Positions 1 through 11,699 of a DNA stretch of 64,000 nucleotides are shown here, piece after piece. Both the position numbers and the translations under genes were made by a program. The stretch lies in assembly GCA_905250115.1 (NCBI GenBank), contig CAJNOI010000026.1, forward strand, positions 425,077-489,076, read 5' to 3'. The notes beneath the pieces were generated by a model that searched no databases, was not told the origin of the DNA, and worked only from the letters and a program-made list of their open reading frames with translations. The first letter of the stretch is position 1, and every line of letters begins with the position of its first letter. The DNA is from Adineta steineri (taxonomy: Eukaryota; Rotifera; Eurotatoria; Adinetida; Adinetidae).

Positions 1-114
1 AAAGGAACTAGTGAAAAGTTTTTCGATGAAATTTGATTGGTTTCAGTATCTCCTTTAAAGCAATAGATAATTCATATTATTCTAAATAATAGAGAAATAA
101 TTTTTTTTAGAGTA

Positions 115-426
115 TTAATGATGTTTACTTAACTCACGGTTAAATTTTTCAATAATACGATGTCGAAGACGAAAACTGCCATGTTTAATACCAGATTCAG
201 CTTCATTATCACAATTCGTATGACACTTACTATGACGATGACGATGATTAGAACAATGTTTACAAATTACAGATTCACGATGTTCATCTGGAAATTGATC
301 GGCAGATTGTGGCAACATAATTGATGGTTTTTGAGCATTAATGTCATAACTGAGTAGTTCATAAGAAGGATGAGCTATAGCCAATGTGATCAATAAAGCA
401 AAAATCACCCATAATGTCTTCAACAT
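115..426 (-). CDS. small secreted His/Cys-rich protein (103 aa)
   Basis: A single-exon frame runs from a true ATG to TAA. The first ~18 residues (MLKTLWVIFALLITLAIA) form a clear signal peptide, so the product is probably secreted. The rest is short and basic. At about residues 54-73 there is a cluster with a CxxC pair, a His/Arg stretch (HRHRHSK) and a CxxxC pair, which could bind a metal ion or form two disulfides. No family was recognised. The frame could be the last exon of something larger, but the signal peptide argues for a complete small protein. A short gene like this has little statistical support beyond the signal peptide. Confidence 0.5.
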   Translation of the reverse strand: MLKTLWVIFALLITLAIAHPSYELLSYDINAQKPSIMLPQSADQFPDEHRESVICKHCSNHRHRHSKCHTNCDNEAESGIKHGSFRLRHRIIEKFNRELSKHH

Positions 427-1206
427 TACGGTTGTGAATACGTTAATGTAATGCGATGGTTGTTGTACAACGATGACTGAATATCGACAATTTATAAATG
501 TGTATGTATTTTACTATATTTTGTTCGTTTTTATATATGTCTCATAGGCGAAGAAGAAGAATAAGATTGATGCATACGATAAGGGTATGTTACATACACA
601 AAGGAGAAAATTTTAAAGAAAAAAACAGAATGTGTGTGAAGGTAATTACTAATTGAAGTTTTTAATGAATGTAAAAGAAAGAATAAAAATTTTGTTATGT
701 TATTTTGAATTATTCAACTTGTATATCATCGTTAAATATTGTAAATTTATATATGAATAATAAATAGATACATAGTGTACACAATAGAAATAAAATGAAC
801 GAACAGAAATTAATATATTAAAATATGAATGTTCAAATGAATATCTACTGTTGTTTATTCTCCTTCAATTTTCTGCTGTTATGCAGTCGAAGACATGACT
901 TGAGAATTTTTCTCATTTGTTTATAATAGACGCGTCACAGTTAGATAGAACAAAAGTAAATCAAATGGAAATAAATTGAAGGAAAAATAGATGTTTAATA
1001 ATTAGTCTTTACCAAAATGATTCAATATAAAAGTTGACCTTTAAAATAAAAAATTAGTCGAAATATATATAATAAGAAAACAATATTATTTTTATATTCG
1101 ATATTTTTAACCTTGAATTTTAATTTAAAGTTGTTAGACAAAACAAAACATTGAAAAGACAGACTCAGAATTTATTTAGAAAAAAAACATAATATTATGT
1201 AAAATC
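427..1206. other. intergenic, no gene seen
   Basis: AT-rich sequence with short homopolymer runs. No open frame with protein character and no structured repeat was seen. Confidence 0.5.
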
Positions 1207-1306
1207 NNNNNNNNNNNNNNNNNNNNNNNNNNNNNNNNNNNNNNNNNNNNNNNNNNNNNNNNNNNNNNNNNNNNNNNNNNNNNNNNNNNNNNNNNNNNNN
1301 NNNNNN
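1207..1306. other. assembly gap (100 N)
   Basis: Exactly 100 N, the usual placeholder for a scaffold gap of unknown size. It cuts the 3' end of the GPCR gene to its right. Confidence 0.99.
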
Positions 1307-2161
1307 ACGTCGAAATTCTTTACCTGTGATCAAATACCAAACAATCGGTAATATATAGGAGAAGTAAATTGGAATTCGAATAATCGTTGTAGTGAGAATG
1401 ATTGATTTAAATAAATTTGATCGCAATAAAATTAAGTATTCGATCCATTCTGGTAAGTTAAGTATAATATAGACAATAACAAGTAGAAAAAACATTCTTG
1501 TTTGATGATATTCCATATGACGACATTTTGAAACAGCCATGGGTATATCACCAATTAATCTTCTATCACGAAATGTCAATAAAGCAAATATAATCATTAG
1601 AATAGGTGCAATAATAACAAATAAAATCATTTGAACGATTACATAAAATTCCTTATAAATTGTATTAACTCGAACATTACAACCGAATCCATCTGTCGAG
1701 TTTAGATCAACTACAATTGGATTGCTGATAGCAAGAAGTCCGCAGAATATCATAGTGAGAAGAATTGACAATACCATAGCTTGAAAACTATGAAATATAT
1801 GAAATCGAGGATTTGCTGAACCAGCACAGTATCGATTAATAGCAGCAAGTACAATAAGATAATGTGATAAACTTGTGCAAAATATATCAATAAAGCTGAT
1901 AAATTGACATAGTGATAAAGAATTTGTTATTGCTTGAATTTGAAATCCATCTGTCAATAGATGATACGTGATAACAATAAGTGAATAAAAACAATTATTA
2001 ACAGCCAAAGCAAAAAAGTACCAAGAACAAACATGATGATTGAAAACAGGTCGAATAAATATAGTAATATTCAATAGATTACCAAATATACCCATAATAA
2101 TGATTATAAGAAGAATCCATCGATTCAATTGAACACAAATATCACTGAATGAATCAACCAT
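1307..2161 (-). CDS. rhodopsin-like GPCR, 3' end lost in gap
   Basis: Seven hydrophobic segments can be followed. TM1 carries GIFGNLLN, the usual GN motif. TM2 holds FFALAVNNCFYS. TM3 starts after a conserved Cys (SLCQF) and ends in AINRYCAG, so NRY stands in the DRY position. TM5 and TM6 follow, with EWIEY after TM6. TM7 ends in WYLITGKEFRR, the usual membrane-exit sequence. The ATG at 2161 gives a short extracellular N-terminus; frame upstream of it is open only from a TTG. The C-terminal tail lies in the gap. The protein resembles the other GPCRs in this window (29.5, 44 and 55 kb) in length and in the final FRR, but it keeps an Arg in the NRY motif where they do not. The ligand is unknown. 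Confidence 0.8.
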
Positions 2162-2251
2162 TCTGTATATATAATCGACTAATATCTGTATTAAATCTAG
2201 TAGAGATACAACTTCTTGTATAATGGCAAATGCGCAGTATTGTTCTGTCAA

Positions 2252-3225
2252 TGAGACTTATAGATGTTTGAAAGACAAAACTTTTCTATTTTTATAAATT
2301 ACTGTTCAATTAACCATCTACTGTCATATTCATTATATATCTGGATTAGACTTTGCTCAGTAAAAACAAAAATAATCTCAACTGTGAAACTCATTCTTCA
2401 TTAACAGATATACCTCATGATGTACATACGCCTACGAATTTTTGTCATATCTATACAGACAACAAAAATTTAATTTAATCTAAATTTATTTTTCATATAC
2501 AAAAAAATTTCCTATGCATCTTGTTTTATATCGAATCGTAAAAACGATGACTACCTCACCAGTCCTAGGAAAGTTCATAGTGCATGAATATAAACAATAT
2601 AATCTGCTAATCTCATGTAATGATTGATATAATAAGACTATGAAATTATATTTTATTTTATAGTAATTTTTTCCTTTAAATTTCATCAGTTTATACGGAT
2701 ATATAGAATGAACAACCTATTCTGCCATTTTTAGAAGTTCATAATAATTCATGGTAATTTTAATAAATTTAACAGAAGGATAGTATGAAATAAAAGAATT
2801 TAAGTAAGATTTTGCTGATACTATAAATAAAGAACTATTATTATCATATGGGTACATTTAAAAAATTACAGAAGTGTTATTTCTGACAGATATTCTGGAT
2901 GAATTATAATATCTAATAAGATATCTGAATTTGACTAATAATCAACTGAAGTAAAGATATCGTATTATTAATTATTAGAATGTATGTTACAGTCATACTT
3001 TGTAATTAAATAATAAACTTAGACTTTCCACAAGCTTCAAATCAAAAAGAAGCATTTATATAATGTTTTTTCAAATCTATAAAAACTATTTGATATACAA
3101 AACTATATGATTTGTTATAATTATTAAATAGATGATTATAATCAACACCTACACTCTTTAAATGAAATTAGGAATTTATTAAAACATTCATGTTTATCAT
3201 TAAATCAGAGATTTTTTTGTGATAA
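2252..3225. other. intergenic, no gene seen
   Basis: AT-rich; only short frames without protein character. Nothing recognisable before the first small-RNA-like unit. Confidence 0.45.
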
Positions 3226-3476
3226 ATTTCTATCAAAAAAAAATATATGCAGCAGATGCATTTGTTTTTCTTCCACAATTAAAGAACGATAATATAAACA
3301 TCGCACGGTCTTTTTTTTGTTTCTTATCCGATACAACATATGGGCATATACACGTGGTTTGTTCTGTTTCTATCAACAACATGCGTTTGAATTATCTACA
3401 CGTTGTGTAATTGCATCACTTCAAATACCAAAACATTTATATACTAGTTCGAAACATAAATGTACAGCGTCTAACG

Positions 3477-3660
3477 CTCCGGAGTTGTAGAGTACAAAAA
3501 ATTTAAAGGTATGAATATACCATAAAAAAGTACAAAAAGGTTTGAAAATGGTTAAAAAAAAGTATAAAAACGATGCCCCGAATGGTAACATACACTCGGT
3601 GTGCTGAAAAAATACTTAAAAAAATCGAAAAAAAGCCCTCCGGCTTTTTGATATTTTTTT
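3477..3660 (+). ncRNA. candidate Pol III-type small RNA, copy 1
   Basis: The proposed transcript starts near GCTCCGG and ends at the hairpin and T-run (3628-3660). Upstream, an element conserved with copy 2 (TTGTGTAATTGCATCAC) sits about 60-80 bp before the start and an ATAAAT box about 25 bp before it. This spacing resembles the PSE plus TATA layout of type 3 Pol III promoters such as U6 (known layout; its use here is inferred). The body is A-rich and has no match to any RNA I recognise. It could instead be a dead repeat. Confidence 0.35.
3628..3660 (+). terminator. hairpin plus T-run
   Basis: A7GCC, loop CTCC, GGCTTTTT, then GATA and a run of T. The stem and following T-run are repeated almost exactly at 5006-5034. 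This would suit a Pol III stop or a stabilising 3' stem. Confidence 0.4.
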
Positions 3661-4611
3661 TTCCATGATACAATATTGTGGTTTTACATTGCATGCAATA
3701 AAAATGATATCATAATTAGAGGAACCTTCATCGATAGACCTTGACATATAAAATAGATTGATACATGATTTATTTTTTAATATTATAATATATGCATGGC
3801 GATATGTATTTTTCTAATAAAACTCTGTTCTAAAATCTATCGCTCAATTACTTTTTTTTTAAAGAATAATCATAGAAACATACATATGTGCTTAATCTAT
3901 ATTGTTCATGTGATTAATTTTATATAAGAAAAATGGAAATCGAAGTAAAACATAACTTTAACACTGGCACTTTTATGTTATATGCAGAACTGACATAAAC
4001 GGTCGTTTTGTAGTATATATATACTTTTTCTTGTTCGCTTTTTTCTGTATTTATTCAAGAAAAAAACACAGATATCTGTTCATAAGAATGAGCTTAAACG
4101 ATAGTGAAATACAAAATTTATTCTTTTGTTTATTCGAGTTCGTAATGATATGTGATAATTTAGGTATGTTCTTTATTCTTATGTTTCGATAAACTTAATC
4201 TGATATTTTAGACAATGAAGTATATAAAGTGTTAGTTTCATAAATGCATTTCTCAGTGTGATTCTCGAAGAATTAGATTAACAGTAGGAGAAAAGAACAC
4301 TATATATATTTACAGTATTGATCAAGAAATATATCATAGCTATCAAAAACAAAATTGATTGCATGTTATTTAAAATGTGTTTTCTATCTCGATGTTGAAG
4401 ATAGTTTTGTATTGTTTATGAAATCAGTTCAATAAATCACATAAAATTGAATTAATTTACACTTTAATCAGTTTACAAACTTGTAAGAATGATTTTCAAA
4501 TAGACGAAAATATAATTAATGAATATCTACATTCCAAGAAAAATACAAATTTGGTATAGTCTAACTTTCATATTCGATTGAATCGAATATTTATATAATA
4601 AACTTTTATGG
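3661..4611. other. intergenic, no gene seen
   Basis: AT-rich spacer between the two repeat units; no coding signal seen. Confidence 0.45.
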
Positions 4612-4856
4612 ATATAAATGAGAGAATATACAGCAAATAGATTTATTTTATTCTCTTCTACAACTAGCGAAAGTAATACACATGTTAAAGCTTTTCTGTT
4701 TTTTTTATCCAGCACAACATAATTACACACGTGATTTGTTCTTTTTAGGTGAAAGGCATACGTATGCATGATCGATGCATTGTGTAATTTCATCATTTCA
4801 AATATATAAACATTCATTAGTTAGTTTACAAAATAAATCTGTAGCGTATTAGACTA

Positions 4857-5034
4857 TGCTCCGGCAAGGAATGTGTGCCACTGTTCCATTGGGGAAGAGC
4901 TAGTGTAGACAGTTTGAAGTTGTGCAAAAATCTGATTAAAGATATGCACTCGATGCTTCGACTGCTGATAGACAGCTCATAACAGTTCCTGTTGCTAGGA
5001 CGTGCAAAAAGCCTTCCGGCTTTTTTGATATTTT
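4857..5034 (+). ncRNA. candidate Pol III-type small RNA, copy 2
   Basis: The proposed RNA of ~175 nt begins at GCTCCGGCAAGG and ends at the hairpin/T-run. The body has better base composition than copy 1 and several self-complementary patches, for example GCACTCGATGC and AGTTCCTG, so it may fold. I could not match it to U6, 7SK, SRP, Y or vault RNA, or RNase P/MRP. The call rests on the conserved upstream and 3' blocks. Confidence 0.4.
5006..5034 (+). terminator. hairpin plus T-run
   Basis: AAAAAGCC, loop TTCC, GGCTTTTTT, then GATATTTTTTT. Near-identical to the copy at 3628-3660. Confidence 0.45.
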
Positions 5035-5247
5035 TTTATAATATTATTGAAATATATGACTTCAATATAATTTATTTAAAGAGATTTATAGTAGGACTTC
5101 TTGGAATCTATCTTTAAAGATAAGGTGTGTATATATAAAATATAAAATTAAAAGTTTAATTTCATCCAACGTTTCAACTATAAAAAATAAAAATTTTAAG
5201 AAATAAAATTCAATATATAAAAACATATGAATAGAAATCTACCGATT

Positions 5248-5411
5248 TATTGTTTGAAATAATTAAAGACAATAGTTTTACATGAAGCATTCTTTTCCAG
5301 TATCACTTTTGCTAATTCTTCATCACGATTAATATGATTAATAGTGTAACGATATAGTTTTGAAAAAAATTGTCTTGCAAAATAAGCTATTTCGATATGA
5401 AATCTACGACT
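5248..5411 (-). pseudogene. coding relic or lone last exon, unknown family
   Basis: The minus strand reads ~54 codons of protein-like sequence (KLYRYTINHINRDEELAKV, then ILEKNASCKTI) ending in TAA. The frame is closed upstream by TGA. Codon choice and composition look coding, unlike the flanks. No start or convincing splice partner was found, so it is probably a fragment. Family not recognised. Confidence 0.3.
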
Positions 5412-6028
5412 GTATCACTCTTCGACAAAATAATACAGATACATGTGTCTACTTGATAAATCTTTTGAAGTACAAAATTTCATATAGCAGTCACAAATTA
5501 CAAATGTAATTTTCCTTTTATAGCGTGGATCAAATGTTAATTAAGAATCTTCTTTATTGAATAAGATATAACTCGCATTATTTTAAATTTTATGTTTCAC
5601 ATTACGTATTGAGATTAAAAACATTGAAAAACGACTATACAAAGTTTTCTGAAGTCTAAAATGATTCTATTTTACATCGGAAGTAAAGCATTTATATTGA
5701 TATTTTCAATATAAATTTAGTTGTAATCGAAAAATAGATGAGATTGACTAATATTTATTTTAAGACATATATTAAAGAACACTGTCTAAATCTGGAGTTT
5801 TCTCGATTATGTTTGTATATATAAACCACCATAGAACCATATAGATTACATTAATATTTATTTGATAATCAATTGAATGAAATTTTTTGAAATGATTTTC
5901 TTGTTTATTGAACATAAAAAAAAAATTTTTTTCTATTCTCATTCCGAATAAATACACATATATAAACACGAAATAAAAAGAAATCTACAAGTGTAATTGT
6001 AATCTATTATAAACATACTATTGTTTCA

Positions 6029-8506
6029 TCATTCATATCTTGTACCATCTAAAAATAAATATTTTATATCATTTGTATATTTTAAATAAAATGGAATAAC
6101 GTTTACAATTAATGGAGGATGTGTTTTTTTTGATCGTCTTTTTGATCTACGTTCACCAATGGTATTATGAGCTGTTTTGACATGATAATTTTCCATCGGT
6201 ATAAATGAAGTATTAGGAGTTGATGTCATAACCTTAACAAAACAATATCACATATAAATTTTTTATATATTTTTCTTACTTTAATTTGACCATAAACATT
6301 TTTCATTGTATGTAAAAGTGAAAAATCTAAAAATTGATCATCGGTACATGTCGGCTGATGACCAGATGATCTAACAAGTGGATGAGGAGGTGATAATTGT
6401 AATATAGCAGATGATGGTGGTGGTGGAGGAGGAGCACGTGGTTTAGCTCGTATCGGTTGACCTTCAGTATGACTTGTTACTTTATTTATTAATTTTCTTG
6501 CAAGATTAGTTGCTGGTGTTTTTACTGTACGTTTTGCTGTACTTGTTATCGCTGTACCAAGAACAAATGGTTCTTTGTTAGCTACTCGACGAGGCTATAA
6601 AAATAAATTTAAATAAGATTAATTATAAAGGATAAAAATATTAATATACTGTAGTTATTGGTGTTTTTGATCGAACTGGTGTAAGACCTAATAAACGTGA
6701 TGGTATTGGTGTTTTTCCTAGTGGATTGAATGGTATCGCTGTAGCTGGAACTTGTTGATGAGCTTCATCAAATTTTTGTCGAATAGGTATATTATCAATT
6801 AAAAATGTTGAATCATTATATTCCGCTAAGATATTTAAAAATTCTTGTTCAATAATTGGTAATTCTCGATGAAATTTTTTTCGCTGACGTCCTTCAATTT
6901 CAGCATTATAACCACGTACATGAAAACGTCCAGGATCAGTTGATGTTTTCTAAATTATTTTATAGGAAAATTAATTAATGTAAAAAAATAAGTAACATAC
7001 TATAAATGCAACAAATTCTTCCCAAAATGAAAACCATTTATTATAAGCATCAAGAATTGGTTTACGTTTTTCATAAAGTTGTAAAATACGTTCATATTCA
7101 GCATCATATGCATCAAGTAATTCTGGTGATAATGTTTCTATTAAAATATAAATTAAATAATAAAATACTAAAAAATATAATTTTAATTTACCAAAATCAA
7201 GTTTATTAAGAATAATTCGTTCATCGTCATTTAAATGTGCTTTGTCTAATAAATCAATAATTTGTTGACGAATTGATTGACAATATTCTTTTCCATTTTG
7301 CATTCGTTCTTCTCGACAACATAAAATTTCATGTTCAAGCTAAATATTTTGAAAAATTACTTATTTAGAAATTCATTTTCTTACTTGTTTAACGATAAAT
7401 GCATTGATATTTTCACTACCAGTTTTATATGCAAGACAATAATCGTTATTAGGATCCTTTTGTAAACGTTCATAAAGATGAGTAAGTTGATTATGTAATG
7501 TATAAAAACGAGCGTTTTGGATTTCAATTTGTTTTTCTAACTAAATAAAAATATCGAATAGAAAATAGGCCGTAGATGTATGAGGATGTTCATTAATTAT
7601 CTAATAAAAGTTAACCTGATGTATTGTTGTTTCAATTTCATTAAGACAATCAGCAGTAAGACAACGATCAAATTGTTCAAGAAGAAGATATTCAACAGTT
7701 GATGATGACGATGCAGGTGTCCATTCTAATTGTTCAGATAATTCTTTCAATTTAAGATAATATGATGATATTTGAGTTAAACGCATTTCCTAAAAAATAT
7801 TTAACGAAATAAATATAAATATTAAATTTATTTCGAACTTTTAATTCACTAAGCATTTTAACATGTTCTTGAATTTTTTCATTTATTTGTACAAGTGAAA
7901 TTGAGAGATCTGAAAGAATATATATATATATAGATGAAATATATCATATGTAATGAATTCCGAACTTTCTTTGAATTTTATGGGTGTAGTTTGAAGTATT
8001 GTACATAAATAATTTTCTTTCTTTTCAAGTTCATTTCTTTGACGAATTAATTGTTCTTCATTTATTAATAATTCTTGCATTTTTCTATCGATATATATTT
8101 CTTGTTCTTTTAATTTTAATCCATCGAATAATGAAGTCTAATTTCGGTATAAACATAAAAATAAATTACACAATATGAATTTATTTTGATTTTACTTCAA
8201 TGGTAGATGAAAGACCAGTACGTTCAAGTAGATCTTCATAATCATCCATTGATTCTTTAAGTAATTGCTCTCGTTTAATTAATTGTTCTTCATAAGCTAA
8301 TAATTGATCAGCAAGTAATTTCTAAAAGAATTAATAAGAATAATATACGAAAAAAAATCATAATTAAATATTACTCTAGTATATTCTTCAACTTTTTCAG
8401 CACGTGACATCCATTGATGATCAGTAAAACCAAATGAACACCATAAACGATACCAATCAGCACAAACTGTTGCATGATCAAGTATAAAACATTCATTATT
8501 ATCCAT
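6029..8506 (-). CDS. PRC1: PRC1/Ase1/MAP65-family microtubule cross-linker (644 aa)
   Basis: Eleven exons: 8375-8506, 8196-8321, 7966-8137, 7839-7909, 7616-7789, 7385-7540, 7192-7339, 7001-7137, 6650-6949, 6280-6594, 6029-6232. All junctions are GT..AG and keep phase, giving 644 aa, close to animal PRC1 (~620). The N-terminal half is coiled coil. The spectrin-like microtubule-binding region is diagnostic: LSPELLDAYDAEYERI, then WFSFWEEFVAF, then STDPGRFHVRGYN and ELPIIEQEFL, the MAP65 signature. The tail is basic and Pro-rich (APPPPPPSS, then ERRSKRRSKK), as in the regulatory tail of PRC1. The family bundles antiparallel microtubules at the spindle midzone for cytokinesis. Translation starts at the ATG at 8506; a splice-acceptor-like TTTATAG lies just upstream, so a 5' UTR intron or trans-splicing is possible. 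Confidence 0.93.
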
Positions 8507-9462
8507 CAATGAAAGAATTTCACTATAAATATCACAAAAATTGAAAAACTGAAGTTTGTTTTTAGTTGAAACTTTTTAATTTAGACTTATTAAACAAATA
8601 GGTAAAAGATAGTTATTAGTTAGTCTTTGTAGTCGTTAACCAACGATATTAGTAAATAGAATTTCATACATATAGTGACATCTGTATTATTTAAAACGTC
8701 GATTTACTAGAAGAGTATGAAGGAAGTTACTTATATAAAAACATACGATTTATGATACATGAAAGTAAGATCTTATATATTCTGTCTAAAAAAAATGTTA
8801 TATATGCATGCGGAATTTTTGTGTGCATCGATTCAAAAAAAGAAACAGTATGTTTTTATATTGAAACACTTCATCACTATTTAAAAAATATCTGAACTGC
8901 AATCGATATCCTCAAGCATCAGTTCTTTTTAGAATAGCAGAGAGAAGTATTAGTGCTTCTTTATTTATGTAGAAAACATTCACTTTCCTATAATAGTTAC
9001 GAATTAATGCATTTTACTATTTTCTTTTAAACGGCATCACCGTATGATATTTGTTCTATTCTGTGTAACCTTTCTTTCTGTCTTTAACGCAGTTTATATT
9101 TTTAGCTACCATGTGCTGTTGTAATGTACGTGAAGAGAAAGGAAGAAAAAAGAGAAAAAAAAACAGTGAATTTCAGTCTTCATTTGATAAAAAATAATAC
9201 ACAAGTAAGTATTACATTTTTTTAAAAAATGTCTGTGTGAACGAATATATTCGCGTAATATTTATCACCACTAAATGAGAACTAACGTTAACTTTTTTTG
9301 ATGGATACGGAAAATTTTATTTCATATTAATTACGAATTTCATATTCTTTATAACTCTTTGTAACATAAGATAAGGCCAAAGAATAATTGATAAGTTACT
9401 GTTACAGATTTATAACACAAACATCATTTATTCATTATTTTATTCACATGTATGTTTTAGAT
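8507..9462. promoter_or_regulatory. divergent upstream region of PRC1 and ADP-ribosylglycohydrolase genes
   Basis: The two genes are transcribed away from this 956-bp stretch, so it should hold both promoters. It is AT-rich with no coding signal. No specific element could be assigned. Confidence 0.4.
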
Positions 9463-11699
9463 ATGGCTAGTACATCAAACGAGTATTCTTCATATGAAGG
9501 TGACAAAGGTAACGTATGAAAGTCATCTATCAGAATTAAAAAGGACAAGTTTTCATATTCAGTTAAAACAGACCTAAAAGAATGTATGTTTTTAGAAAAA
9601 ACATGGCTTAATCTTCAGCATCATTCTGATGGAAAGATCAAGACACCGAAAGAGCTTGAGGGTGCCATGAGCAAACCTCCTAAAGAATGTCAGTCTGACA
9701 TATTCGATCGTATTCATGGTTCAATGATTGGTATGGCATTGGGTGATGCACTCGGTGCTCATGTAGAATTTCGACCTCATGAATTTTTGGTCGAGAACCC
9801 AGTAGAAACTCTCGAGGGAGGGGGCACTTGGGGTCTAAAGAAAGGACAGGTAAAAGGTTTTTTATGTATATAAATCTTAATATTACTTTATTCACATTTT
9901 TCTCTCATTCGTTGTCATATTTTCTAAAAGTACAATTAAACATTGATCATTGTAAAATAGTATTAATAATCAGAGTGTATTTTGTACTCTATATATATGT
10001 TCATGATTTCTGATATATATTTTAGTTCACTGATGATACATCGATGGCACTATGTCTTGCAAGTTCATTAATAGTTCGACAAGATTATGATCCTTACGAT
10101 CAATTAGTTCGCTACAAATGGTGGTTCCGAGAAGGATATATGTCTTCCACAGGAAAATGTTTTGATATTGGTGCCGCTACAAGACATTCACTGCTCGAAT
10201 TTGAACGTCGTCAAGCAAATGTTGCTAAAAAATATCATATTTCTTTGGAGGCCTTAGATTTGACTTCAGATCCTGCTCATCTTATAGATTTCGACGTTAA
10301 ATGTAGCGCAGATGGCGTGGCTGGTAATGGAGCATTGATGCGACTTGCTCCTGTACCATTATTCTTTTATCAATATCCTATTTATGCTGTTGAATATTCT
10401 GGACATAGTGGAGAGATTACTCATGGTGATCAGAAAGCAATTGATGCATGTCGTTATTATGGTGCTTTAATTGTAGCCGCTGTCAAAGGCGAAAAAAAGG
10501 AAGACTTGCTCGATGACAATTTTTACGATAAACATATAAAATGGTTTGATAATAAACCGTTACATCCAGATGTCGAGAGTATTGCACGCGGATCATATAA
10601 GAAAAAAGAAGGGTATGCAGCAGGTATCCGAGGAAAAGGATATATTGTTAGTGCTCTTGAAGCTGCTTTATGGGCTTTCTGGTCTGACGATCCTAAAGAA
10701 TCTTTCAAAAAAGAAGTTCTTGCTGCTATCAATCTTGGTGATGATACAGATACGACAGCAGCTATATATGGTCAGTTAGCAGGAGCCTGTTATGGTTATG
10801 AAAAACTTCCTGAATGGAAAGAAGAAATTTACGCTAAGAAATTTATTAAATGTTTGAGCCAATGGATCGCTTATGAAGGAACAAAATGGTCACCAAAAAA
10901 ATTAGCACCTTTAACAAATCCATCGTTAACAGTTATTGAGGATGATGGTAGACCACGACGCAAATCATCTGTCAGTTCTACATTGCAACCACCTGGTTCA
11001 GAAGAGCACACTAACCATAATCGACCAAAATCAGCAGAACAAAGAAATCTTGGGTCTCAACCTCAGCGTAAGACTTTTATATTTTGAACTAAATTAGATG
11101 GTTTATGCAGTAGTTTTAATTTAAAAATATTTAAGTCGTATTAGCTTCTGGTTTTATTCTTATGATTCAGAAACTTATAGTAACTAAGTATTTTTTGCAC
11201 TAGTTTTCATAAATATGTTCATTATGATGAGATTATTTTGAAAAAAAATCAAAATGATAATCGATTGAACAGATTCTACCCTCTAAAAGTCTAGGAAATT
11301 GATTATACTTTTGTTTTTGATAAGCAATGATTTATGACTAATGTGTATTCAAGGCAGAGAAAGTATATTGTTTAAGGTCTTATATACTTCCGAAGAAAGG
11401 CACGATGAGAAATTTTTCACAATTATAGTTTTTTTTAAGGAATTTACAATTATGACAAATTAAAATCCGCTGATGATGTCTGCCATTGGCTTGAAAAACT
11501 CGGTAAAGAATATAAGGCTTATATAAAGGCTTTCAAGGAGCACGATATCAATGGATATTGGCTTATTAATCATATAGACAATGAAAACCTTGTGAAACTT
11601 GGTGTTAAGGATGCACATCATCAACAAACGATTCTTAATGGTATCAAGAAGTTAAAAGAAGAATGTCCAGTGCAGTTCGCAACGGTATTAAAAAATTAA
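9463..11699 (+). CDS. ADP-ribosylglycohydrolase with C-terminal SAM domain (533 aa)
   Basis: Exons 9463-9508, 9596-9849, 10026-11067 and 11440-11699, all in phase. The catalytic domain has the metal-binding motifs of the ARH/DraG family: GDALGAHVEF at ~65-74, FTDDTSMA at 101-108, GNGALMR at ~200 and GDDTDTTAA at 338-346. These bind the two Mg ions used to remove ADP-ribose (family knowledge). The last exon encodes a SAM domain (SADDVCHWLEKLG, then HDINGYWL and LVKLGVKDAHHQQTIL), a protein-interaction fold. The linker is Ser/Pro-rich. Without the last splice the frame would stop 20 codons after the donor (TTTTGA at 11082-11087), so a short form lacking SAM is possible. An acceptor-like TTTTAG lies 2 bp before the ATG. 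An ART gene lies 4 kb downstream, so writer and eraser families of ADP-ribosylation sit close together. Confidence 0.88.

Larger units (their letters stand above)
3230..3660 (+). repeat. diverged direct repeat, copy 1 (small-RNA-gene-like unit)
   Basis: This unit aligns by eye with 4612-5035 in the same orientation. The shared left part (~250 bp) includes ACAACAT, TTTGTTCT, TTGTGTAATTGCATCAC, TTCAAATA and an ATAAAT box, and ends in GCTCCGG. The shared right end is an AAAAGCC-loop-GGCTTTTT hairpin followed by GATATTTTTTT. The ~150 bp between them do not align. No protein frame is conserved between copies, which argues against a coding duplicate. Confidence 0.65.
4612..5035 (+). repeat. diverged direct repeat, copy 2 (small-RNA-gene-like unit)
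   Basis: Counterpart of 3230-3660. The promoter-like part is the better conserved (ACACGTGATTTGTTCT, TTGTGTAATTTCATCA, TTTCAAATA, AAAATAAAT, GTAGCG, GCTCCGG), as is the 3' hairpin. The body differs from copy 1 and is less A-rich. Confidence 0.65.

Noticed and set aside
2162-2251. 30 extra N-terminal codons of the first GPCR
   Set aside because: The frame upstream of the ATG at 2161 would need a TTG start.
3219-3694. Short open frames on both strands within repeat unit 1
   Set aside because: Not conserved in unit 2, low complexity, and overlapping the small-RNA-like structure.
4527-4817. 96-codon minus-strand frame
   Set aside because: Overlaps repeat unit 2; its counterpart in unit 1 is not open.
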